This document shows positions 24,941 through 33,200 of a stretch of 64,000 nucleotides of DNA, piece by piece (within the stretch, counting starts at the first letter, position 1; the number at the start of each line of letters is the position of its first letter). Position numbers and translations under genes: made by a program. The stretch comes from Streptomyces noursei ATCC 11455 (GTDB taxonomy: Bacteria; Actinomycetota; Actinomycetes; Streptomycetales; Streptomycetaceae). The stretch covers positions 6,324,001 to 6,388,000 of the forward strand of contig NZ_CP011533.1 in NCBI RefSeq assembly GCF_001704275.1. Reading direction: 5' to 3'. A model generated the notes under the pieces. That model was given only the letters and a program-made list of their open reading frames with translations, was not told the origin of the DNA and ran no database searches.

Positions 24941-25772
24941 GGTCGTGGATGACGGCCGTGGGAGGTGCGGAGGCGGCAGTCGGCGCGGTGCGCGTGGGAC
25001 CCGCGGCGTGCGCGGGACCGGGGCGGACGCCGTCGGGGAGGAAGAGCACGGAATTGACGTAGCGGCGGTGCGGGGCGAGGGAGCGGCGCAGCAGACCGTG
25101 TTCGGCGACGTAGGAGGTACGGGACTGATGGGCGGACAGATCGAAGTCGACCAGCGGCAGCCAGCGGTCGTGTGGCAGTACCCAGCCGCGATATCCACGG
25201 GCGGCCGTCCACTCCAGGACGGGCGCCAGCGGTTGGATGCGGGTCTCCAACTCCACGAAGAGGGCCGGAAGTTCGCGCTCGATGGTGCGTGCCGCGCCGC
25301 GTAGTACCGCAAGCTCGCCGCCGTCCACATCGATCTTGATGAGGGTGACGGCGGTGAGGCGCAGCGCGTCCAGGGGGAGGCAGGGGACGTCCAGGGTGGC
25401 GGAGTGCACCTCACGGCGTACGAGTGAGGAGACCCCGCGGTCGCCGCGGCCGTCCGGAGGGAGCCAGAGCGTGGCGCAACCGGCGTGGTCGGCGGCCGCG
25501 GCGGATACGACGTCCACGTGCGCCGGCGTGGTCGAGGCGAGCAGGCGAGCCAGGTGGGGGACGGGCTCGATGGTGACGACCCGGTCCGCGCGGCGTGCCA
25601 GGCGCCGGGTCCATGGGCCGTACCACCCTCCGACGTCCACGGCCGTACCACCTGCCGGGCAGAAGTCGGGCAGTCGCCCCAGTTCCGGTTCGAACCGTGG
25701 GTAGAGCCCGGCCGCCAGTGCCGACACCATGCGCCCCGGCAGCCAGGGCCCCACCCGCGCCGCGAACGTCAT
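24915..25772 (-). CDS. FkbM-family SAM-dependent methyltransferase
   Basis: A 285-residue class I methyltransferase of the FkbM type, which O-methylates sugars or polyketide-like hydroxyls. The SAM-binding loop is AVDVGGWYGPWTRRLA. VVTIEPVPHLARLL follows, then the family signature TLIKIDVDGGELAVLRGA. ATG 25772 overlaps the Trm112-like stop by four bases (ATGA), showing translational coupling. Its place in a glycan block suggests a sugar hydroxyl as acceptor. Confidence 0.85.
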   Translation of the reverse strand: MTFAARVGPWLPGRMVSALAAGLYPRFEPELGRLPDFCPAGGTAVDVGGWYGPWTRRLARRADRVVTIEPVPHLARLLASTTPAHVDVVSAAAADHAGCATLWLPPDGRGDRGVSSLVRREVHSATLDVPCLPLDALRLTAVTLIKIDVDGGELAVLRGAARTIERELPALFVELETRIQPLAPVLEWTAARGYRGWVLPHDRWLPLVDFDLSAHQSRTSYVAEHGLLRRSLAPHRRYVNSVLFLPDGVRPGPAHAAGPTRTAPTAASAPPTAVIHDHVHHEPRH

Positions 25773-26170
25773 GACCCGGCCCCCGCCCCGGGCCCCCACC
25801 CGGACGCCACCCTCTCCGGCCCGGGCTCTGTGACTCCTGCCGCTCCTCCCGCGGCTCCACCTGGCGCCCTTCCCGTTCCCGTTCCCGCTCCTGCCTCCGT
25901 TCCTGACTCCGTCGTCCCCACCTCCTCGATCTCGTCCGCGAGCTCGCCCTCGATCTCGTTCCTGTCCTTGCTCTCGCGTATTGCGCGTTCGTGTTCGTCT
26001 TCCGATACCTGCTCCCCGGAGGACGGGAGCAACTGGGGAATCCCGTCGAGGATCGGATAGCGCCGACGCAGCCGCGGGTTGTAGAGCGCTTCCTCGGAGG
26101 CCAAGAGCACCAGGGGCCCCTTGTCGATCGGGCACGCCAGAATCTTCAACAGCGCATCGTCAGGCTTCAC
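25769..26170 (-). CDS. Trm112-like small protein with disordered C-terminus
   Basis: A 133-residue protein. The first 60 residues match the bacterial Trm112/YcaR type (LLKILACPIDKGPLVL, YNPRLRRRYPILDGIPQLL), an activator or partner of methyltransferases. Only one cysteine of the usual zinc pairs is left. The rest is an acidic then Gly/Ala/Thr-rich tail. GTG 26170 with GGAGGGAG upstream is preferred to the ATG at 26230. It is coupled to an FkbM methyltransferase, so a methyltransferase-partner role is plausible. Confidence 0.75.
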   Translation of the reverse strand: MKPDDALLKILACPIDKGPLVLLASEEALYNPRLRRRYPILDGIPQLLPSSGEQVSEDEHERAIRESKDRNEIEGELADEIEEVGTTESGTEAGAGTGTGRAPGGAAGGAAGVTEPGPERVASGWGPGAGAGS

Positions 26171-26269
26171 GATCCACTCCCTCCACGCTCGACACTCGAC
26201 TCCCCCACGCTCGACTTGGTTATCGCGCATCGCGCGTGGCTCATCGCGTGGCTCATCGCTTCGCTCGGC

Positions 26270-27394
26270 TCATCGCTCGGCCTCGCCATTGATCAGTCCC
26301 TTCGTCGGGTAGGTCATGTTGCTTGTGGTCACGGGTGGTTGAGGGGTTCGGTGAGCTGTAGTCGCAACCCTTGGGGCTGTCGGCGGGGGCGCGGTCGTCG
26401 CCGGCTCGGGTTTGTGGGGTGCTCCCGGTGCGGAGGGTGCGGATGTCTCGCTGCGCGGAAGTGCGGGTGGGTGGCGTTGCGGCGGAGTGGGTGCGTCGCG
26501 GTGGGGCGGCGGGGGTGCTTCGTGGCGTGGGAGCGCCAGGAGGACCGTGAGGGCCACGGTCGTGCCGCCCAGGCGCAGTGCCAGGCGGAGGGGGTCGCCG
26601 GGCAGCGGTTCGCCGAACGCCACGGTGCCGCAGGCGACGGTGAAGACGCACGTCACCGTGGTGCAGACGGGCACGATCACCGAGGCTCGGCAGCGTTGCA
26701 GGGCGGTCTGGGACAGGACCAGGCCGGCGGCCCCGGTGACGAGGAGCAGGTACGGGTAGGGCGAGCGGAGGACAGCCAACGCGGCGGCCCGGAGGTCGTG
26801 GAAGTCGAGCAGGCCGGAGACGCCCTTGATGGCCAGCGAGCTGACGCCGTAGAGGAGCCCGACGGCCACCCCGTAGGGGACGCCGGCGGTTGGCCGACGG
26901 TGGCGGCGGCGGGCGCGCAGCTCCGCCGAGCGGTACAGCAGCAGTCCCGCGGCCAGGGACGGTACGGCGATCGTGAGCAGCGTCGCGGGCGGGGCGGTGC
27001 GGGCGATGGCCCGGGCGTCGTCGTTCCGGAGGGAGGCGACGACCAGTACGAGTGCCATCAGGATCGCCGCTATGCCCTGCCGCTCCCGGCCGCTGGTGCG
27101 CTCGCCGAGCAGCGCAGAGGACATGAGCAGGAGCAGGACCAGCCCCGAGATGAAGATGCCCTGGGCGGCGGCTATGGGGAGGGTGCGGTAGACGGCGAGT
27201 TGGGCGGCGAAGCCCGCGGCCAGGGCGAGTGAGCCGCCGAGCCACAGGGGGCTGCTGAGGAGATGGCGTATGAGGCGGGCGGGGCGGTGGGTGCTGAGGG
27301 CGGGGAGGGTGGCGAGTGCGCGTTTCTCCAGGACGAAGCCGGTGCTGTAGAGGACGTTGGCGAGCAGTGCGGACGCCACGCCCCACCAGAGCAT
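26270..27394 (-). CDS. DMT-superfamily (EamA-like) permease
   Basis: A 374-residue inner-membrane protein with about nine hydrophobic segments in the first 280 residues, starting LWWGVASALLANVLYSTGFVLEK. It is like the actinobacterial DMT permeases that move small metabolites or lipid-linked sugars. The last 85-90 residues form a hydrophilic Pro/Thr/His-rich tail, which is unusual for the family. It is transcribed with the glycan block but 100 bp away from the Trm112-like gene. The substrate is not known. Confidence 0.75.
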   Translation of the reverse strand: MLWWGVASALLANVLYSTGFVLEKRALATLPALSTHRPARLIRHLLSSPLWLGGSLALAAGFAAQLAVYRTLPIAAAQGIFISGLVLLLLMSSALLGERTSGRERQGIAAILMALVLVVASLRNDDARAIARTAPPATLLTIAVPSLAAGLLLYRSAELRARRRHRRPTAGVPYGVAVGLLYGVSSLAIKGVSGLLDFHDLRAAALAVLRSPYPYLLLVTGAAGLVLSQTALQRCRASVIVPVCTTVTCVFTVACGTVAFGEPLPGDPLRLALRLGGTTVALTVLLALPRHEAPPPPHRDAPTPPQRHPPALPRSETSAPSAPGAPHKPEPATTAPPPTAPRVATTAHRTPQPPVTTSNMTYPTKGLINGEAER

Positions 27395-27712
27395 GGGCCT
27401 ACCTCCTTCTCGGGGGACTCGCGTGTCCGGGGTGACTGGCTTGCTGGGGCGGCTCGCTTGCGCCGGGCCGGCTTGCTTGCTCGGATGGCTCGCTTTCTCG
27501 GGTGGCTTGGACGGTCTTTGGTGGCTCCCTGTGGCTGGGGTGGCTCGGGTGGTCTTCGGTGGCTGTTCTGTGGCTGTTCTTTGGTGGCTCGGGTTGTTCT
27601 TTGGTTTGGGTGGTGGTGGTTCCGGGGTGGGGCCGGTGGGTGTGCCTTGCGGGGGCCTCCTTCCTTGCTATTTCGGCAACGATTACGGAGTGTAGTTTTG
27701 TTCCCGGGTTCG
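27395..27712. other. 318-bp spacer with GGTGGCT repeats upstream of the permease
   Basis: The motif GGTGGCT(C/T) recurs about seven times between 27430 and 27600, with TTCTTTGG insertions. This makes the region clearly less GC-rich than its surroundings. A direct repeat lies at its left-hand gene boundary (27683-27724). No gene was identified. Confidence 0.5.
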
Positions 27713-27724
27713 TTACAGAGTGTG
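27683..27724. promoter_or_regulatory. Pair of 12-bp direct repeats 30 bp apart
   Basis: TTACGGAGTGTA at 27683 and TTACAGAGTGTG at 27713 are spaced by about three helical turns. The second copy overlaps the methyltransferase stop codon. They may be a regulator site for the downstream permease. Confidence 0.35.
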
Positions 27725-28492
27725 GCGGGCGGGGTGGGTGGGGTGGAGGGGGTGGTTGTGGTGAGTGGGGTGGGGGCGGGCGTGGGCCAGGAGGATGGAG
27801 GCGAGGGAGGGGGCGTGGCAGGCGGCGCGGTCGAAGGGGCGGAGCGGGCGGGGGACGTCGTGGTATGGGGCGCCGGCGATGCGGATGACATCGAAGCCGG
27901 AGGCGGTGAGGAAGGCGCGGAGCGCGCGGGCGGTGTAGAGGCGCAGATGGCCGACGACCTGGCTGCCGGGGCGGCCGTGGATGGCGCGCAGGCTGACCTC
28001 CGAGAAGACGGGCTGGACACCGGCCAGCAGGAGGCCGCGGTTGTACCAGGCGGCGAGGTTCGGGGTGGAGAGCAGCAGATGGCCGCCCGGGCGTAGCACG
28101 CGGCGGAGTTCGTCGAGGGCGGCGTCGGGGTCGACGAGGTGCTCGATGACCTCGCTGAAGAGGACGGCGTCGGCCGAGCCGGTGGCGAACGGGAGCCCGC
28201 CGTCGGTGAGTTCGCCGCGTACGACGTGTCCGATGTGGGTGGCGGCGCGGCGGAGGGCGTCCTGGGACCAGTCGACGCCGATGACGCGGTGACCTGTGAG
28301 GACGTCGGCGGCGGTGGCCGCCGCGGTGCCGTCGCCGCAGCCGATGTCCAGGACGGTGGCGGGCGGCGCGCCGGCGTGTACGGGGCCGAGGGCGCGCGCC
28401 AGGAGCCGGGCCTGTCGTCGGCTGCGGGCGTCGCCGGACGCGACCGGCACCGCGGGGTTCTCGTAGAAGCTCCGAAGGGGGGTGGTGGTCAT
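27713..28492 (-). CDS. Class I SAM-dependent methyltransferase
   Basis: A 259-residue methyltransferase with motif I VLDIGCGDGTAAATA, acidic motif II VIGVDWS, and FSEVIEHLVDPDAALDELRRVLRPGGHLLLSTPN. That is the UbiG/type-11 pattern seen in polysaccharide and lipid modification. The C-terminal tail is His/Pro-rich (HARPHPTHHNHP). Its DNA on the plus strand is a run of G tracts (27727-27743). ATG 28492 overlaps the stop of the condensation-domain gene by four bases (ATGA). A longer open frame upstream is only read-through of another gene's shadow frame. Confidence 0.85.
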   Translation of the reverse strand: MTTTPLRSFYENPAVPVASGDARSRRQARLLARALGPVHAGAPPATVLDIGCGDGTAAATAADVLTGHRVIGVDWSQDALRRAATHIGHVVRGELTDGGLPFATGSADAVLFSEVIEHLVDPDAALDELRRVLRPGGHLLLSTPNLAAWYNRGLLLAGVQPVFSEVSLRAIHGRPGSQVVGHLRLYTARALRAFLTASGFDVIRIAGAPYHDVPRPLRPFDRAACHAPSLASILLAHARPHPTHHNHPLHPTHPARHTL

Positions 28493-30225
28493 GGGGTGCC
28501 GCCTTCTTCCGCCGGGGGGACGGGGCCTGGCGCGGGGGCGGTTCCCGGGGGCCGGGTGGCGGGTGCGGCGGTCGGGGGCCAGGCGGTGGCGGCGAGGGAG
28601 GAGCGGAAGAGGTCGAGCAGGCGGGTGGCGGCGGCCTCGTCGAGGAGGGCGCGGGACCAGCGGAGGGCGAGGTGGATGCGGTCCCCGTCGCAGGTGGCGG
28701 CGGTGGTGATGCTCAGACCGCGGGGCATCCGGGCCGGCGCGGAGAACCACACCGCGGTCGCCCGGCCGCCCGTTTCGCCGAAGTCCAGGGGGTACGGGAC
28801 GCGGCCGATGTTGGAGAGGAGGGTGGTGGGCGTCCAGGGGGCGGCGAGGGAGCGGAGGGCACGGGTGAGGGCTCGACGGGGCCCGACGGGGAGGGGGAGG
28901 GAGGCCAGCACGGCGGCGGGCAGGCCGAGCGGGGAACGGGGAGTGGTCGACTTCAGGGCCCGGGTATGGGCGGATGTGTGGTGCAGGAGACGGGTGAGGG
29001 GGGTGGGGGTCGAGGTGGTGCGGGGAGCAACGCCCGGGCTGGTGTGTGGCGTGAGGGGTGGTGTGGTGGACGGGAAGGGGACGGCGGCGAGGCGGGTGCC
29101 GTTGCCGATGGGCATGTGGGGGCCTCGCGAGCGGTCGTCGATGGGCATGGTGATGACGACGGGGGCGGCGGGGCGGTCGTGGAGCTGGTTCCAGCGGGCG
29201 GCCATCAGGTAGGTGGCGACCAGGAGTTGGTCGTTGACGGTGTAGGGGGGCCGTTCGCCGGTGGGGTGTGGGGGGCGGGTGGGGACGGAGAGTTCGGTGA
29301 GGAGCATGCCGTTGCCGTTGCCGTTGCCGCTGCCGCTGGTGCTGCTGGTGCTGCTGGTCGTCGGGTTGGTGGGTGGCGTGGAGTGGTCGGGGGCGAGGCG
29401 GGCCGGGCGGGTGAGGAGTCCCGGGCGGGAGCGGCCAGGCAGTTGCGGTGGATAGGGCGGATGAGGTGGGTGAGGTGGATGGGTGGGGTGAGTGGGATGG
29501 GTGGGATGGGTGGGCGGCTCGGGCGGATCTGCCGGCCCGGATGGGCTTGTACGGCCCGCCGGTTCTGTTGACCCGGCCGGGCCTGTGGACCCGGCGTACA
29601 GTTCGGCGGCGGTGGCCAGGATGCGGAGGCAGGCCGGGCCGTCCAGGGCGGTGTGGTGGAGGGTGAGCAGCAGCACGGTGCCGGCGGAGGGGGCCGCTGG
29701 TCGACGGTCGTCGACGGGGGCGGCGTGCGCGGGCTCGATGACCTCCAGGCGGACGGGGGGCGAGGCGTCCAGGGGAGGGCAGTCGGTGAGCGCACGGGCC
29801 CGGGCATGGGCGAGGGCGTCGGGGCCCGGCGGCGGGAAGACGACCGCGTCCACGTCCGGGGCCGAAGTGAGCTGCCAGGTGTAGTGGCGGTGCCACCAGC
29901 GGGTCGGCACCTGGCGCATCAGGACGCGCGGATGGCGGGCGAGGGCTTGGTGGAACGCGGTGCGCAGCCGTTCGTGGTCGAGTCGGCCGGGGAGGTGCAC
30001 CTCTATGTGGACGGTCTCCGGTTCGTCGTCCTCCAGGCAGTGCCGGGAGATCTCGTCCACCAGGGGGAACGGGATGCGCGCGGGGTGGTGAGGACGGGCG
30101 GGTGCGGTGGTGCGGGGGTGGACGCCCCGACTCCTCGGCGGGTCGTCTTGAGCCGGTTGAGCCGGTTGAGCCGGTTGAGCCGGTTGGACCGGTTGGACCG
30201 GTCGGGCTGGTTCCAGGGCGGTCAT
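28489..30225 (-). CDS. Stand-alone condensation-domain acyltransferase
   Basis: A 578-residue protein with the active-site HHxxxDG of NRPS condensation / PapA / wax-ester-synthase acyltransferases at 190-196 (HHTALDG). The C-terminal half has LLSNIGRVPYPLDFGETGG and DGDRIHLALRWSRALLDEAAA, also typical. No carrier protein or adenylation domain is present, so it probably transfers an acyl group onto a glycan or lipid. Three low-complexity inserts are odd: (A/P)Q repeats (8-27), a His/Pro/Thr run (238-260) and (GN)n near 298-306. ATG 30225 overlaps the AftD-like stop (ATGA). Confidence 0.75.
   Translation of the reverse strand: MTALEPARPVQPVQPAQPAQPAQPAQDDPPRSRGVHPRTTAPARPHHPARIPFPLVDEISRHCLEDDEPETVHIEVHLPGRLDHERLRTAFHQALARHPRVLMRQVPTRWWHRHYTWQLTSAPDVDAVVFPPPGPDALAHARARALTDCPPLDASPPVRLEVIEPAHAAPVDDRRPAAPSAGTVLLLTLHHTALDGPACLRILATAAELYAGSTGPAGSTEPAGRTSPSGPADPPEPPTHPTHPTHPTHPPHPPHPPYPPQLPGRSRPGLLTRPARLAPDHSTPPTNPTTSSTSSTSGSGNGNGNGMLLTELSVPTRPPHPTGERPPYTVNDQLLVATYLMAARWNQLHDRPAAPVVITMPIDDRSRGPHMPIGNGTRLAAVPFPSTTPPLTPHTSPGVAPRTTSTPTPLTRLLHHTSAHTRALKSTTPRSPLGLPAAVLASLPLPVGPRRALTRALRSLAAPWTPTTLLSNIGRVPYPLDFGETGGRATAVWFSAPARMPRGLSITTAATCDGDRIHLALRWSRALLDEAAATRLLDLFRSSLAATAWPPTAAPATRPPGTAPAPGPVPPAEEGGTP
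29481..29514 (+). repeat. G-tract repeat with quadruplex potential inside a coding region
   Basis: Seven runs of three or four G, separated by 1-5 bases (GGGTGGGGTGAGTGGGATGG and so on), lie on the plus strand, which is the template strand of the condensation-domain gene. They encode the His-Pro-Thr run. A second such tract (four runs) is at 27727-27743. Confidence 0.7.
30151..30204. repeat. Six tandem 9-bp units at the start of the condensation gene
   Basis: AGCCGGTTG occurs four times, then GACCGGTTG and GACCGGTCG. They encode the Gln-Pro-Ala/Val repeat at residues 8-27. Confidence 0.85.
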
Positions 30226-33200
30226 CGTGAGGTGTCCTCCTGGCTGGTGGCAGGGGGCCGGCTGGTGGCCGGGGGTACCGTGCCGGCGTCCGGTGGTGGG
30301 ACGGCAGCGTCGGGCGGTGGGGCGACAACGTCCGGTGGTGGGGCGTCGGCCGTGGCGGAGGTGTCGGGTGCGGGCGTCGGCAGGGTGACGACGGCTGCCG
30401 CGAGTGCCAGCAGGGCCAGGGCCTGGGCGAGCCCGCTGAAGGCGCCCTCGTGGTCGGCGGCGGGGTGGCCCGCGCCGACGGCGGCGGTGATGCCGGCCGC
30501 GAGCATCGCGGTGCCGGCCAGCGGTACCAGTGCTCGCGGCCGGAGGCGGGCCACCAGGGCCAGCGGCGCGACGATCAGCGCGTACGGCCCGGCCGCCAGG
30601 GCCACCACCGCGGTCAGGGCCAGCGTGCCCAGGACCCAGGACGGGGCGGGCGGTTGCGGCGGCGCGGCGGGCGGGGTGCCCGGGGTGGGGCGGGTGCGGC
30701 GGATCAGGGCGGAGGCGAGGAGCGCGACGATGCCCAGCGCGCCGGCGACGAGGCCCGTGTCGTAGGAGGTGGCCGGGGCGTAGGAGAGCGTGACGGTGCC
30801 GCCGGCGCCGGCCGGGACGAGGAACGCCTGTTGCCAGCCGTCCACGCGGAGCGGGGCGAGTTCCCGGCCGTCGAGGGTGGCGTGCCAGCCGTCGTTGGCG
30901 TTCTCGTGGAGTTGGAGGTAGGCGGCCGGGCCGGCGCCGATGGTGACGGTGCGGTGGTCGCCGGTCCAGTCTTCGGCCGCGACGGCCCGTGCGCTGTCGG
31001 GGGTCCGTGCCGTGTCGGGGGTGTCGGTGGACCGCGCGTCGGCAGGAGGCCGGACGTCGGTGGAGGACCGCGGTCCGGCGGACGAGCGCGCGTCGGCGGA
31101 CGACCGGGCGTCGGCGGACGACCGGGTGTTCACCGAGGGCGACATGGCCGCGGCCGCCGGTCCTCGGCCCAATGTCACGTCCGTGATCGCCAACGGGCCC
31201 TGGTCGCCGGCCTCCACGCGGTGCTGGCCGGCGCGCAGCAGCAGCCGACCGTCGGTGACGGCGGGACCGCAGAGCTGCACGTCGATGGGGCGGCGGTCGG
31301 TGAGGTCGCGGATCGAGCCGCTGGCCCGGCTGGCGTACAGGATGCCGTCGACGGCGAGCGCCGGGCCCTGGCCGCAGGGGAGGGCGAAGCGCTTGTTGGG
31401 GGCCGGGCGCGGGGTGCGGTAGGCGTCGAGGGCGGGGATGTAGACCTCGCTGAGGCCGACGGGGAGTTGCAGGGCCTGGCCGGCGACGGGGTTGCTGAGG
31501 GTGAGTTCCTTGACCTTGCTGATGGTGATGTCGAGGCGGTCGGTGGTGATCGGGTCGAAGCGGGCCAGGCCGTTCTCGTCGACGCCGGCGGTGGCCGCGC
31601 CGTAGGGGGAGTCGAGCTGGATCTGCTCGGGGCGGGTGGAGATGCCGCCGGCGGCGGCCAGCACGATCTGGTCGATCTTCTTCTTGCCGGGCCAGCGCAG
31701 GTGGAGGGTGGGTTTGTCGCCGGCGATCCAGGCCGTCGTCAGGTCGCCGTCGACGAGGTTGCGGGGGCTGAGGGACTGGCCGAAGCCGAAGCTGGTGGAG
31801 TCGGCGGTGGCGGTGATGCGGTCCTTCTGTTCGGGGGCGACCTTGTCCAGGAGCCGGTCGAGGGCGGTGCCGGGGACGGCGAGCGCGGTGCCGGAGACGG
31901 TGTAGGGGGCGGTGCGGCCGGTGCTGAACTGGCGGTGCAGGCCGATCTCGGCGGAGACGGGGGAGAGGCCGCCGGGGTCGCTGCCGCGGTGGAGGGAGAT
32001 GACCTGGGAGGGGGAGTCGGATCGGGTGGCGTCGGTGGGGAGTTGGAGCAGCCGGGTGACCTGGACGCCGGGGATGGAGATCTCGGTGAAGCCGGCGCCG
32101 GAGAGGCCGGCGCGCGGGTTCTGCGAGCCGCGGATGGTGAGTTGGAGCCAGGCCGCCCTGCCCGGGGGCGCCTTGATCTGCTGGCGGGAGCCGTCGGGGC
32201 GGAGGGTGCTGTCGGCGCTGCCGCGGTCGGTCTGGACGCGGACGGCGGTGGGGGCGGCGCGGAGTCCGTCGCCGCGCAGCGGGGTGACGGAGAGGCTCGC
32301 GGGAATGGTGGTGGGGTTGGTGAAGGCGATGCGGATCCACTGGCCGACGGGGTTGCCGGCGCTGCCCTCCGCCCAGGCGGTGTCGGGGTTGCCGTCGAAG
32401 GCGTTGACCGGGTCGTACTGCGGCAGGTGGAAGAGCCAGTTGCCGCTGGAGGAGGCGGTGACGGAGGCGGCGCCGCGGAGCACCGCGGTGGTCTGGTGGT
32501 CGATGCCGGAGGTCGGGAGGATCTGCCGCGGTGGGCGGCCGGGGTCCTGGAGGCTGCCGGGGAGGTTGGTCTCGTCGGCGGTGTAGGTGTACGAGGTGTT
32601 GCTGTTGACCAGGCCGAAGCGGGTGTCGGCGCGGCGCAGCCCGTCGGCGGTGAGCTGGAGCGGCGGGGTGCCGAGGCCGGGGTGGCGGTCGCCGGACAGG
32701 ACGGTGGCACGGTTGCGCAGCGCGGGGTCGGCGGAGAGCTGGAGGAGGGCTTCCGGCCCGCCGCTGAGCTGGGCGGTGTCCGCGGCGGCGGGGGCGGTGA
32801 CGGGGCCCGGTTCGGGGACGCCCTGCGGTCGGTAGACCTCGACGGAGCGTTGGCGCGGGTAGAGGCCCTGCACCTGGAGGGGGGCTTCGGCGGGGATCCG
32901 GCCGCCGGTGGTGAGCGGGCCGAAGGCGGCGGCCTTGCGGTAGCCGGACGCCTCCAGGGTGCGTTCGACGGTCTGCGGGGGGACGTAGCCGATCTGGTCG
33001 GGGTCGAGGTCGTTGCGGACGACGACGTCGTGGATGCCGGCCCGGTGCAGGTAGTCGCGCAGGCCGGGGACCTCGGCACCGGTGAGCAGCGCCTGTTCGA
33101 CGGCGTCCAGGGCGCGGCGCGAGCCGGGGGTCCCGAAGGGCACGAAGTCGCGCTGCGCCCAGGGGGATCGGGCGAGTACGTCGAGGGGGTCGTCGATGGG

